NCBI GenBank assembly: GCA_011392765.1
Contig: WYCW01000001.1
Location: forward strand, 1,539,006 to 1,603,005
Reading direction: 5' to 3'
Source: Candidatus Thiosymbion ectosymbiont of Catanema sp. Cochon2018
GTDB lineage: Bacteria; Pseudomonadota; Gammaproteobacteria; Chromatiales; Chromatiaceae
Length of the DNA stretch: 64,000 bases
Every line of letters starts with the position of its first letter. Within the stretch, counting starts at the first letter, position 1. A model generated the notes under the pieces. That model was not told where the DNA came from. It did not search any database and saw only the letters and a list, made by a program, of their open reading frames with translations. Of the stretch, positions 8,750 through 17,622 are shown piece by piece. A program made the translations under genes and the position numbers.

Positions 8750-9214
8750 ATGAATGTGTTCTGCAACTACTGCGGCCATGAGGCCAAACTTGTTGGCGGC
8801 GAGGTCATCTATCCACACCGACCGGATCTGCATCACCTGAAATTCTGGTCATGCGTGCCATGCGGTGCGTTCGTCGGGACACATGCCGACAGTAAACGCC
8901 ATGCGCCACTCGGAGGGCTGGCTAACGCCGAGTTACGCGAATGGAGAAGGCGGGTTCATAAAGTGTTCGACGCACTCTGGCGGCGGAAGATGCAGCATGA
9001 TGGGTGTAGTAAATCACAAGCACGCAAGGCTGGTTACAAGTGGCTGGCGGAACAGCTTGGGATACAGCCGAAGAACTGCCATATCGGGATGTTCGACGAA
9101 AAGACCTGCGCAAAGGCGTTAGATGTTTGCGGGGTTATAGGGAAAGGAAAGGTGGGGTTTGACCCCAATGCCCATAAATGCTCCGATATAAAGGGGAGAG
9201 CCGGAGATGAATGA
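8750..9214 (+). CDS. DUF3268 zinc-finger protein
   Basis: A 154-residue protein. The N-terminus carries C5-x2-C8 (CNYCG) and a second pair in WSCVPC, making a likely four-Cys zinc site, followed by RPLGG-like 'HAPLGGLANAELREW' and basic helices. This is the DUF3268 pattern, common in phage and plasmid genes. The ATG at 8750 starts the conserved domain; upstream in-frame codons belong to the pepP fragment and linker. Lone accessory gene between two direct repeats. Confidence 0.75.
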   Translation: MNVFCNYCGHEAKLVGGEVIYPHRPDLHHLKFWSCVPCGAFVGTHADSKRHAPLGGLANAELREWRRRVHKVFDALWRRKMQHDGCSKSQARKAGYKWLAEQLGIQPKNCHIGMFDEKTCAKALDVCGVIGKGKVGFDPNAHKCSDIKGRAGDE

Positions 9215-9225
9215 GATGCCAGTCA

Positions 9226-9360
9226 GGTAGGCTGGGTTAGGCACGTGCTGCAATGTTGGCGTGTAGCGGCAAGGTCGAACGCGCCGTAACCCAGCACCAC
9301 ACACGGACAACTCATGAATGGCAATGCTGGGTTTCGTACCTCAACCCAGCTACGAGCTAC
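9226..9360. repeat. Direct repeat, copy 2 (TAGGCTGGGTTAGGC type)
   Basis: Second copy of the 8356-8495 repeat, in the same orientation and close to identical. Confidence 0.8.
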
Positions 9361-9468
9361 GAGCTCAAATCCGACACAATGCCGCAGGACTGTTTGGTAT
9401 CATCCGAAAGCCCATCGCTTGCAGCATTGCGCGGCTTAGCCTTCACATTAACCGATAAGGGAAGATAT

Positions 9469-10545
9469 ATGACACTCGAAGAGGAAATCAGCGCCCGGAT
9501 CGGCGAGGTGCACACCGATTCTTTCAGCATGAGTTTCGGCGAGATCGCAAGCCTGCACAAGAATAAAGAACTTATCATCCAGCCCGAATATCAACGACTT
9601 TTCCGTTGGACGGAGCAGCAGAAGTCGCATCTCATAGAATCGATATTACTGAAATTGCCGATCCCACAGATCTTCGTGATAGAGAACCCGGACGGTATTC
9701 TTGAATTGATAGACGGCCTTCAGCGCACGAGCACGGTTTTGCAGTTTATCGAGCCGGACGCGTTGCATCTCGAACCCTTGGTATTGCAGGGTTGTACCCT
9801 CATAACTGCTCTCAACGGAAAAAAATTTCATGATTTCCCGTTGAGCTTACGCCTTAGCTTAAAGCGTTCTCCGATTCGCACTGTGATTATAAAGAGGCAG
9901 AGCAAAGGATTTCTACGCCATGAGATGTTTAAGCGCCTGAATACGGGTGGATCAAATCCGGGACCACAGGAGATTCGCAATTGCTCCGCCAGAATGGTTG
10001 GTGAGGAGGGGATACAATTTTATGCTTTTCTCGTCAAGCTTACGCAGGACGCCGATTTTGCTGCTTGCGCGGAATATTTGCCTCAACCTGAAAAAGATAA
10101 GAAAGGTGCTGAGGAACTCGTACTCCGCTTCTTTGCAGCAAAGAATGCCCGAGACCTTTTTCGCGGGAGTGTTCGGGATTGGCTGGATAATTATATGGAA
10201 AGAGTTATTCTCGGAAATCGGTCTTTCGCTTATGATGAGGAGGAACGGATTTTCCGTGACGTATTCAAACTGGCCCGAGAGAAACTTGGTGATACCGCAT
10301 TTTTGCGCTATCGAGGAAATGCTCCCGTAGGATCATTGCCACCTGCTTATTTCGAGGCGATTGCAATCGCACTTGCCGATGCGAAAGAGGATATTCGTGA
10401 CAAGCCGGCAGATGCTTTACGAAATGCAGTAACGAAATTAGTCCAATCAGACGAGTTTCAGGTTGCCACTGGGCCTGGAGCTAATGTTCGTCAAAAGATG
10501 GAGCAAAGAATAGCTTTGGCGATAAAATCTCTGAGCGAAACATGA
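9469..10545 (+). CDS. DUF262 domain protein
   Basis: A 358-residue protein with the DUF262 (ParB/sulfiredoxin-like nuclease or NTPase) signature: IIQPEYQRLFRWTEQQKSH at about 36-54, PIPQIFV at 64-70, and the key DGLQR motif at 82-86. DUF262 occurs in GmrSD-type modification-dependent restriction and other defence proteins, but here the C-terminal HNH/DUF1524 nuclease is not evident, so defence is only possible. I placed the start at 9469 because of GGGAAG about 7 nt upstream; an in-frame ATG at 9253 lies in the repeat. Base composition is lower in GC than pepP, suggesting transfer. Confidence 0.8.
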   Translation: MTLEEEISARIGEVHTDSFSMSFGEIASLHKNKELIIQPEYQRLFRWTEQQKSHLIESILLKLPIPQIFVIENPDGILELIDGLQRTSTVLQFIEPDALHLEPLVLQGCTLITALNGKKFHDFPLSLRLSLKRSPIRTVIIKRQSKGFLRHEMFKRLNTGGSNPGPQEIRNCSARMVGEEGIQFYAFLVKLTQDADFAACAEYLPQPEKDKKGAEELVLRFFAAKNARDLFRGSVRDWLDNYMERVILGNRSFAYDEEERIFRDVFKLAREKLGDTAFLRYRGNAPVGSLPPAYFEAIAIALADAKEDIRDKPADALRNAVTKLVQSDEFQVATGPGANVRQKMEQRIALAIKSLSET

Positions 10546-11097
10546 GTATGCGGAATATGAAAATGCGACGCTGCTGGTTCTGCATGACCTGGCGGTTCAA
10601 GTATTAGAGCTTATTGAAAGTAAAAGATACATGAGAACTAACAATACAATAAACATCGACCAACGGGAGCGCTACCTTACCCCGTAATCGTTCAGCCCCT
10701 ACCCCGTCATTCCGGCAGGGAGTACCGGAATCCAGTGCCAGGGATGGCAAAAACAGCAGGGGGCTGAACGCTTACTCATCTGTAGACAAAAAAGAGAATG
10801 TAACTTTTGCGACTGATTTGCGTTTATTCGTGTTCATTTGCGGAAAAATAATTCCTGCGTATAAAGGGCACCTTGAAAAATAGGTATTTTTACCAATTGA
10901 GAGACTCTAACCCGTTGATTATTCAGACATACCGTTGACGAAAACCGTATTTTTCAAAGTGCCCTCAAGTATGAGTGATGAATGCGGAAAACTACGAATC
11001 ACGCGAATCGATCCGCGAGGACTCGCGTGATTCGTAGTTTTCTCTTACCAAAACGGACGAATGGGTTAGTTTTTAGACAGCCTCTTGAGACAGGTCC
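10546..11097. repeat. Gene-free repeats before the DUF4351 gene
   Basis: No gene seen. It holds a dispersed repeat at about 10681-10790 (related, inverted, to 59500-59570), a family E element at 10866-10964, and a hairpin at about 10986-11043 built on ACTACGAATCACGCGAAT and its complement, which also occurs near 4138-4230 and 25604-25680. Confidence 0.6.
10866..10964. repeat. MITE-like element (family E)
   Basis: About 99 bp with imperfect inverted ends GGGCACCTTGAAAAATA and its counterpart. Other copies are at about 45272-45373 and 61842-61940, with a partial one at 63822-63860. Confidence 0.7.
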
Positions 11098-12096
11098 ATG
11101 TCCCACGACCAGAACTTTAAAAACCTCATCCTCGACCACCCGCACCAGGCACTGGCTTTTTTTGCCGCTGCCGAAGCCGATGCGGTCGGCACGGCACACA
11201 TTACACCCATGCGTCAAGAGCAGCTCCAGGAACGCCTCGGCGAGCGCTTCCGAGAGCTCGATGTGCCGCTACTGGTGGAGTGGCCTGATGGGCGGCGTGA
11301 GGCCTTGGCGTTCGTGCTCGAAGAGGAGAGCGACACCCGCCGCTTCTCCATCCACCGCCTGGCCCGCTATTGTCTGGATCTGGCCGAGTTGATGGAGACG
11401 GACCGCGTGGTTCCGGTAGTCATCTTCCTGCGCCGGGCCCGGAATGCGCCCCAACGGCTGCGCCTGAGCGGAGACCAGGACACCTACCTCGATTTCCACT
11501 ATCTAAGCTGCGCCCTGGGCGACTTGTCCTACGAACAGCACTGCGACAGCAACAACCTGGTGGCGCGGCTGAATCTGCCCAATATGCAGTACCCCGCGCA
11601 GCGCAAGGTCGAGGTCTATGCCCAAGCGGTCCGGGGGCTGACCGAGTTGGAACCCGATCCCGAGAAGCAGCTCAAGTACCTGGATTTCATCGACATTTAT
11701 GCGGCACTTGATGATAATGAACGGGCCGAATATCAACGCAACTATCCCGATGAGGCAAAGACCATGAGCCGATTTGCCGAACGCTTCCACGAAAAAGGCT
11801 TGCAGCAAGGTATGCAGCAAGGCATCCAGCAGGGTATGCAGCAGGGCATCCAGCAGGGTATGCAGCAAGGCATCCAGCAGGGTATGCAGCAAGGCATCCA
11901 ACAGGGTGTGCAGCAAGGTATACACCAAGGTATGCACCAAGGCGAAGCCTTGGTATTGGAACGCCTGCTCCGCCTGAAATTCGGCACCTTACCCGACGCG
12001 GTACAACGACGTATCGAGCAGGCCAGCGAGCAGACGCTACTGGAGTGGTCCGAGCGGGTTCTCACCGCCAGCCGTCTCGACGAGGTTCTGCACTGA
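11098..12096 (+). CDS. DUF4351 / Rpn-like putative nuclease with Gln-Gly repeats
   Basis: A 332-residue protein. The N-terminal half carries a PD-(D/E)XK-like core (VEWPDGRREALAFVLEEES) as in Rpn-type recombination-promoting or transposase-like proteins. A run of about twelve 4-residue units (QQGM, QQGI, HQGM) spans codons about 237-282, and the C-terminal 50 residues match the DUF4351 pattern (RLLRLKFGTL then LLEWSERVL). The 12/24-bp DNA period (11806-11943) makes it a candidate length-variable locus. Position between pepP and ubiH is an insertion relative to the usual order. Confidence 0.75.
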   Translation: MSHDQNFKNLILDHPHQALAFFAAAEADAVGTAHITPMRQEQLQERLGERFRELDVPLLVEWPDGRREALAFVLEEESDTRRFSIHRLARYCLDLAELMETDRVVPVVIFLRRARNAPQRLRLSGDQDTYLDFHYLSCALGDLSYEQHCDSNNLVARLNLPNMQYPAQRKVEVYAQAVRGLTELEPDPEKQLKYLDFIDIYAALDDNERAEYQRNYPDEAKTMSRFAERFHEKGLQQGMQQGIQQGMQQGIQQGMQQGIQQGMQQGIQQGVQQGIHQGMHQGEALVLERLLRLKFGTLPDAVQRRIEQASEQTLLEWSERVLTASRLDEVLH

Positions 12097-12131
12097 GAGA
12101 GGGTGGGTCGAGTTTGTTGACCGACTGAAAA

Positions 12132-13358
12132 TTGAACGATTACGACCTGGTCATCATCGGCGGCGGGCTGGTCGGAGGCAGCCTGGCTTGCGCCCTGGCC
12201 GAGACCGGCCTGCGGTTGTGCGTGGTGGAGGCCGTGCCGCCGCGATCCGAGGCCCAGCCGAGCTATGATGAGCGGGTCATCGCTCTGTCCTGGGGCAGTC
12301 GCCGTATCTTCGAGAGCATCGGCCTGTGGGAGAAGATCGAGAAGGGGGCGGAACCGATCCGGCAGGTCCACGTCTCCGACCGGGGTCGGTTCGGCTTTAC
12401 CCGGCTGGACCATCGGGAGGAGGGCGTGGCGGCCCTGGGCTACGTGGCCCCGGCCCGTCGGCTCGGTCTCGCCATCCAGGACGGCCTGGCCGGGGTGGAG
12501 GTGCTGTGTCCGGCACGTTTGCTCGGGGCTCGGGTGCGACCGGATCGCGTCACTCTGGAGGTGGCCATCGGCGGCGATTCCAGGCTGCTCGAAACGCGCC
12601 TGCTGGTGGCCGCCGACGGCGGCGATTCGTCCGTCCGCAAGTGTTTCGGGCTGGCCGTGCGGGAGTACGGATACGGCCACGAGGCCCTGATTACGACGGT
12701 GACGCCCGAATACCCCCGGCCCGGAGTGGCCTTTGAACGTTTCACCGAGACCGGACCCCTGGCCCTGCTGCCCATGACCGAGGGCCGCTACTCCGTAGTG
12801 TGGACCCTGCGTGAAGGAGAAGCGGCCGGGTGGTTGGATCGCTCCGACCGGGAGTTTCTGGACGGACTGCAGAACCGCTTCGGGTATCGGCTGGGGAAAC
12901 TCGCCCGCCCTGGGCGGCGGCTGACCTATCCCCTCAAGTTAGTGCTCGCCCGCGAGCCGGTGCGCCGAAGACTGGTGCTCATCGGCAACGCGGCCCATAC
13001 CCTGCACCCGGTGGCCGGCCAGGGTTTCAACCTGGGATTGCGGGACGTGGCGGCCCTCGCCGAGGTATTGGCCGAGGCCGCACGCATGGGCGGCGATCCC
13101 GGCAGCGAGCGGGTGCTGGGTGCTTATCGTGGCCTGCGTGGTGAGGATCAGCGTACAGTAGTCGCGGCCACCGACGCCCTGGCCCGGATCTTCGTCAATC
13201 CCTGGCTCCCGGTACGCTGGGCCCGCGATCTGGGCCTGCTGGGCCTGGAGCTGTCCCCCGGACTGCGCCGTTTCGTCGCGCGGCGCTTTATGGGCCTTGC
13301 GGGGGGGAGCCGGCTACGGCTCGCACGTGGCTTGCCGTTGGAGACTGGACATGACTGA
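12132..13358 (+). CDS. ubiH: 2-octaprenyl-6-methoxyphenol hydroxylase
   Basis: An FAD-dependent ring hydroxylase of ubiquinone synthesis, 408 residues. It shows the Rossmann motif IIGGGLVGGSLA at the N-terminus, the DG motif (LLVAADGGDSSVR) and the late FAD motif GNAAHTLHPVAGQGFNLG, where GN rather than GD is usual for UbiH. The start appears to be TTG at 12132; no upstream ATG is plausible. It overlaps the next hydroxylase gene by 8 nt. It normally follows pepP directly; here 3.8 kb of accessory DNA intervenes. Confidence 0.93.
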   Translation: MNDYDLVIIGGGLVGGSLACALAETGLRLCVVEAVPPRSEAQPSYDERVIALSWGSRRIFESIGLWEKIEKGAEPIRQVHVSDRGRFGFTRLDHREEGVAALGYVAPARRLGLAIQDGLAGVEVLCPARLLGARVRPDRVTLEVAIGGDSRLLETRLLVAADGGDSSVRKCFGLAVREYGYGHEALITTVTPEYPRPGVAFERFTETGPLALLPMTEGRYSVVWTLREGEAAGWLDRSDREFLDGLQNRFGYRLGKLARPGRRLTYPLKLVLAREPVRRRLVLIGNAAHTLHPVAGQGFNLGLRDVAALAEVLAEAARMGGDPGSERVLGAYRGLRGEDQRTVVAATDALARIFVNPWLPVRWARDLGLLGLELSPGLRRFVARRFMGLAGGSRLRLARGLPLETGHD

Positions 13359-14592
13359 ACGAGACCTCCGATTCGATATCCTGGTGGTCGGCGGCGGTAT
13401 GGTGGGGACCGCCCTGGCCTGTGCCTGTCTCGGTAAGGGTTGGCGGATCGCCCTGGTAGAAGCCCGTGAGCCCCAACGCGCCTGGCCGCCGGGGGAGACA
13501 GACCTGCGCGTATCGGCCCTCAACCGCGCCAGTCAGCGGATCCTCGAACGGCTCGGAGTGTGGGAGCGGATCACCCGGCTGGGGGCGAGTCCGTATCGGG
13601 AGATGCACGTCTGGGATGGCGTCGGGGGCGGCAGCATCCACTTCGACAGCGCCGAGCTCGGCGAGCCCGATCTGGGGCACATCGTCGAGAATCGGGTGAC
13701 CCGACTTGCCCTCTGGGAGCGCCTGGAGGAGGCGGAGGAGGTTACCTTACTGTGTCCGTCCGGCGTGGAGGAGATCGAGCTGACGACCGATGCGGCCCTC
13801 CTCGACCTGAAGGACGGACGGCGGATCGGCGCGCGCCTGGTTGTGGGGGCGGACGGACACGACTCGCGGGTACGTGGCCGTGCCGGCATCGCAAGCCGGG
13901 GGTGGCTTTACGATCAGCAGGCCATCGTGGCGAACGTGCAGGTCCAAGAGGGGCATCGGGAAACCGCCTGGCAGCGATTCCTGCCGACGGGCCCCCTCGC
14001 CTTTCTGCCCCTGCGCGACAGTCGTTGCTCCATCGTCTGGTCGGTCACCGAGTTCAGGGCCCGGGAACTCTTGGGGCTCGACGAGGCGGGCTTCCGTTCG
14101 CAGCTCCAAAAGGCCAGCGACGACCGCCTGGGGCCGATCGGCGACATCGGACCACGCGCCGGGTTCGGATTGCGGCTGCAGCACGCCGAGCACTATGTGA
14201 AACCGCGCCTGGCCCTGATCGGGGACGCTGCCCATGCCCTGCACCCACTGGCGGGACAGGGCGTCAATCTGGGGTTCCTGGACGCGGCGGCCCTCGCGGC
14301 GGCCCTCGACGAAGCCCGGGACAAGGGCCGGGATATCGGTGGGCTATGGGCGCTGCGACGCTACGAGCGCGCACGTCGCGGCGACAACCTGCTCATGTTG
14401 GCCGCCATGGATGGATTCAAGCGCGTGTTCAGCAACGCCGTACCGCCGCTGGCTGTCCTGCGCAGCGCGGGCCTGTCGGTGGTCGACCGACTCGCGCCGG
14501 TCAAGCACCTGTTCATGCGTCATGCCCTGGGGGCAGGAGACGACCTGCCGCCGCTGGCTCACCCAGGGTCGCCGGATAGTCATTCCTGCTAA
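13351..14592 (+). CDS. ubiI: UbiH/UbiF/VisC family FAD hydroxylase
   Basis: The second ubiquinone hydroxylase, 413 residues. Motifs: VVGGGMVGTALA, the conserved LRVSALNRAS segment near residue 50, DGHDSRVR, and GDAAHALHPLAGQGVNLG. Position after ubiH matches E. coli ubiI (visC), the C5 hydroxylase, but sequence alone does not fully separate UbiI, UbiF and UbiM. The ATG at 13351 overlaps the ubiH stop, showing cotranscription. Confidence 0.88.
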   Translation: MTERDLRFDILVVGGGMVGTALACACLGKGWRIALVEAREPQRAWPPGETDLRVSALNRASQRILERLGVWERITRLGASPYREMHVWDGVGGGSIHFDSAELGEPDLGHIVENRVTRLALWERLEEAEEVTLLCPSGVEEIELTTDAALLDLKDGRRIGARLVVGADGHDSRVRGRAGIASRGWLYDQQAIVANVQVQEGHRETAWQRFLPTGPLAFLPLRDSRCSIVWSVTEFRARELLGLDEAGFRSQLQKASDDRLGPIGDIGPRAGFGLRLQHAEHYVKPRLALIGDAAHALHPLAGQGVNLGFLDAAALAAALDEARDKGRDIGGLWALRRYERARRGDNLLMLAAMDGFKRVFSNAVPPLAVLRSAGLSVVDRLAPVKHLFMRHALGAGDDLPPLAHPGSPDSHSC

Positions 14593-14602
14593 AATATGAA
14601 AT

Positions 14603-14815
14603 ATGCAACAGATCGCCAACCTGCATATCGAGAAGCTACCCGACGGGGGTTATCTTGCCGCCTCTGACGACATTCCCGGCCTGGTCGCCCAAGGACACAC
14701 CATCACTGAGGCCCTGGAGATCCCCCGTGATGTCGCCGAGAAGCTCTTGGAAGCGCAAGCCGGATATCAGGTTGATCGAGGCGATGGAGGGCACCTTGAG
14801 AAGCTGTCTGGCTAA
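14603..14815 (+). CDS. HicB-like antitoxin-family protein
   Basis: A 70-residue protein with the HicB/DUF1902-type partial RNase H fold: LHIEKLPDGGYLAASDDIPGL, then GHTITEALE. It starts 10 nt after ubiI. The C-terminal DNA-binding segment is missing and no hicA toxin is adjacent, so it is orphan and possibly truncated (the end, GGHLEKLSG, looks unrelated to the family). Confidence 0.6.
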   Translation: MQQIANLHIEKLPDGGYLAASDDIPGLVAQGHTITEALEIPRDVAEKLLEAQAGYQVDRGDGGHLEKLSG

Positions 14816-15005
14816 AAGTAGCATCGGCTGCAAATGTCCCGAAATGGTCCCTTTTTCCGCTCTTTCTCGTTGAATAGGCCTGCTATTCGCCTCGAAAGCG
14901 CGAAAAAACGCCCTCATTTTGGACCATTTTCGCTACGATCCATTTTAACCAGACAGCTTCTGAATTTTCCGGATGCCCTTAGATTCGGAAATTCGAGGAC
15001 CAATT

Positions 15006-15269
15006 ATGACCACACTGACGATCGATCTGCCGAATAGTCTGGCTCAGGAAGCAAAGGACGCCGGGTTGCTTGCCCCGAGCGTCATTGAGGCGCTGTTGCG
15101 CGAGACCCTGCGCCGGCGGGAAAACTCTGTGGATTTCCTGGAGCAACGAGTGCAAGCCAAGCAGCCTACCCGACGTAAGCCGCTGAATTTCCCGGTGATC
15201 AGCGTGGGAAAGTGGCCCGAGGATTTGAGCCTGCGCCGCGAGGATATGTATGGCGACGATGGACGATAA
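15006..15269 (+). CDS. Antitoxin of a VapBC-type pair
   Basis: An 87-residue protein beginning MTTLTIDLPNSLAQEAKDAG, a short beta strand plus helix typical of small TA antitoxins, with a polar tail (WPEDLSLRREDMYGDD) that would wrap the toxin. It overlaps the PIN toxin gene by 20 nt. The assignment rests mainly on this coupling. Confidence 0.7.
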   Translation: MTTLTIDLPNSLAQEAKDAGLLAPSVIEALLRETLRRRENSVDFLEQRVQAKQPTRRKPLNFPVISVGKWPEDLSLRREDMYGDDGR

Positions 15270-15714
15270 CGCGCTGTTCGTCGATACCAATGTCCTAGTC
15301 TACGCCAATGTCATCGAAACGCCGTTTCATGAACAGGCCCTGGCCGCCATCGACGTGGCATATCAGACGGGGCGGACGCTCTGGATCAGCCGCCAAGTCA
15401 TTCGCGAATATCTGGTCACAGTGACCCGGTCCCAAACCTTCGGGAATCTGCCCAGGGCAAGGGTGTTCGAACAGGTCGATCAGTTTATCGAGCAGTGTCA
15501 AGTGGCGGACGATACCGCTGTGGTCACCAGGCAACTCGTCAAGCTATTGGGGGATTTCAAGATCGGCGGCAAGCAGGTTCACGACGCCAATATCGTAGCT
15601 ACCATGCGGGCCTATGACATCCCCTGCCTGTTGACCCACAACATCAAGGATTTTGAACGATTCGCGGAAGTTATAAGGATTGAGGGGCTTGATATCGATT
15701 CAGCTCGGGGGTAA
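15250..15714 (+). CDS. PIN-domain ribonuclease toxin (VapC-like)
   Basis: A 154-residue PIN protein. The metal-binding acids are visible: FVDTNVLVY at residues 9-17, a mid-protein REYL, and HDANIVATM with LTHNIKDF near the C-terminus. It would cleave RNA when free of antitoxin. ATG codons at 15250 and 15259 are both possible; both overlap the antitoxin gene. Confidence 0.85.
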   Translation: MATMDDNALFVDTNVLVYANVIETPFHEQALAAIDVAYQTGRTLWISRQVIREYLVTVTRSQTFGNLPRARVFEQVDQFIEQCQVADDTAVVTRQLVKLLGDFKIGGKQVHDANIVATMRAYDIPCLLTHNIKDFERFAEVIRIEGLDIDSARG

Positions 15715-16373
15715 CTGTTCCTGTTGAGGACCACATGGATCGACCCGCATTCCCAGTGCCCGTTGCAGCAGTAGGGTCCGCTGTGCGGACCGGATTGCCG
15801 GCTATCGGCTAGCGAGGCTCTGCCTCAGACCGACGAGGCATGAGGCCCCAAAAGCCCCTCTCCCGTAAGGCCCCATCTCCTACACCCAACCAGCCGTTGA
15901 AGAGCCAGGGTAGGTCGAAATCGGGATCGGGATCGGGATCGCAATCGGAATCTCGATCCCGATCCCGATTTGTGTACTGCACAAACCTGACTCATTGGTA
16001 AAGATTCGGGTCCCTCAATGATCCTAGGGGGCGTTCTCAATCAATAAATCATCTAAGTGTTGTAGCTGGGTTGAGGAACGAAACCCAGCTTTTCCGATCC
16101 GCAATACCCTGTGCTGGGTTTAGCCATCCCTGGCCGTAACCCAGCCTACGGGCTTGATTTTTATGGTGATTTGGCTCAATTGAGAACGCCCCCTAGTACA
16201 GCAGTACCGAGGTACCGATAACATGGGACCCATTTTTTTGCCGCAAAGGCAAACGCCAATCAACGCAAATAGTTGCGTCCATCTGCGTCGATTTGCGGCT
16301 GACTTTTCCGCGAAGATCCTGCCCGCTCGAGGTTACCTGCCGGCAGGCAGGTCGGTAGCCGAGAGCATCTGCA
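15715..16373. repeat. Gene-free repeat cluster
   Basis: No gene seen. It contains an inverted copy of a compound repeat (about 15811-16024) whose centre is a run of GATCGG/CGATCC units; other copies are at 20287-20503 and 22857-23074. This is followed by family F at 16025-16195 and a 'ACGCAAAT' type element at 16196-16332, also found at 21053-21223. Confidence 0.65.
16025..16195. repeat. MITE-like element, TA-flanked (family F, copy 2)
   Basis: Same 18-bp ends as the copy at 1810-1983 (second copy has TCTCAATC at the left), again bounded by TA. Confidence 0.75.
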
Positions 16374-17327
16374 CTAGAGCAACCAGTGGCGCCGTTTCAT
16401 ATCCAGATAAACGAGCGCGGAGACGGCGCGGATGGCGTCGCTGCGCCGCGTGATCCAGCTCTTGTAATACTTGGCCCGAGAGGGGCGCTCAATGATACCG
16501 ACGAAGGTATAAGGGTAATAGCCCCCTCCCCATCCCGGTGCCTCGATGATGCCCATATTGCCGCACAGGCGGGCCGTGGAGCCGGTCTTGTCGTAGATCT
16601 TCACTCCGTCCGGAATGGATTCGACGCCGTCACGGATACGGTCATCATTGGGCAGGGACATGAGTTCACGCAACTCGTGGGTGAAGGGCATGCGGTCGTG
16701 CCACAGGGCATATAGAAAGCGGCTGTAGTCATGGGCCGATGCCAGGTTGCGGTAGGTACGGCCGTTGGCGGGAATCGATTCCACGATCCGGGTCTCGCGG
16801 AAGATGCCGGGTGCGTTCTTCTTCAATACCCGTTCCACGTCCCGCGCCCCGCGATTGCGCTCGTGTCGGCTGACGATGGAGATGATGCGGTTGGTCGCCG
16901 GGTTGTCGCTGTCGCGGATCATCTGCTTCATGGTTTCGCGCGTTTTTTCGGTGTAGCGCAGCCTACCGCGGGAATCCTCGAGCTTGTAGAAGTACGCCTG
17001 AGCGACAAAGGGCTTGATCATACTTGCCGCCTGGCGCGGGATATCCTCGTTGACGGCGACCAGCTTGCTGCGGGTAGTGAAGTCGTAAACGGACCAGGAG
17101 GTCTTTTCTTGCGGGTGGATCAGACCCTGGGAGCGCATGTATTTGACGAGATCCATGACCTGCCGTTGCAGGCTCGGCGGCCGGCCGTAGGCCTGGGCGA
17201 AGGCCGGCCATCCTAGGGCTAGGGTGCCGGAGCAGGACACTAAGGTAGCGAGGAACTCCCGTCGGGTGGACAGAGAAAGGGTACTTCCTGCGCCTGAGGT
17301 ATCCGGGAAGTCGTTATGCGTGCTCAT
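16374..17327 (-). CDS. Class A beta-lactamase-like serine hydrolase, Tat-exported
   Basis: A 317-residue protein with an N-terminal twin-arginine motif (STRREFLATL) and hydrophobic stretch ending near AFAQA, so it is probably exported folded by the Tat system. The penicillin-binding fold motifs are present: S102-M-I-K105 (SxxK), S140-D-N142, and K247-T-G249. This supports an active-site serine hydrolase. Whether it hydrolyses beta-lactams or edits peptidoglycan is not decidable; the usual omega-loop Glu motif is not obvious. It is divergent from hisA. Confidence 0.85.
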   Translation of the reverse strand: MSTHNDFPDTSGAGSTLSLSTRREFLATLVSCSGTLALGWPAFAQAYGRPPSLQRQVMDLVKYMRSQGLIHPQEKTSWSVYDFTTRSKLVAVNEDIPRQAASMIKPFVAQAYFYKLEDSRGRLRYTEKTRETMKQMIRDSDNPATNRIISIVSRHERNRGARDVERVLKKNAPGIFRETRIVESIPANGRTYRNLASAHDYSRFLYALWHDRMPFTHELRELMSLPNDDRIRDGVESIPDGVKIYDKTGSTARLCGNMGIIEAPGWGGGYYPYTFVGIIERPSRAKYYKSWITRRSDAIRAVSALVYLDMKRRHWLL

Positions 17328-17622
17328 GGTCGATGCTCACTCCTAACCCGAAGTCTCCGGAGTTTCAATGACCAATATGATGGGACTACGACCGGCGATC
17401 GACACCTGTTCGGGTTGCCGAACCCGCCTCGGTAGCTTAGACGCTCGAAATCGAAAGGACAAGCGAGGAATGCTGAAAATATCGAGATTTGTCAGATGGA
17501 TTGGAGTGGTTTTTCAAAAAAGGATGACGCAATACGGATTTTAGAAGTACCCTACTACAAGTATTTTATCCCTGACGGGTATCTCCCGAAAACGCTCAGG
17601 GCATTTCACGGGTGACATTGCG
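17328..17622. promoter_or_regulatory. Divergent intergenic region of the serine hydrolase and hisA
   Basis: A 295-bp gap that must contain both promoters. I cannot identify convincing -35/-10 pairs by eye and see no repeat element. Confidence 0.4.
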
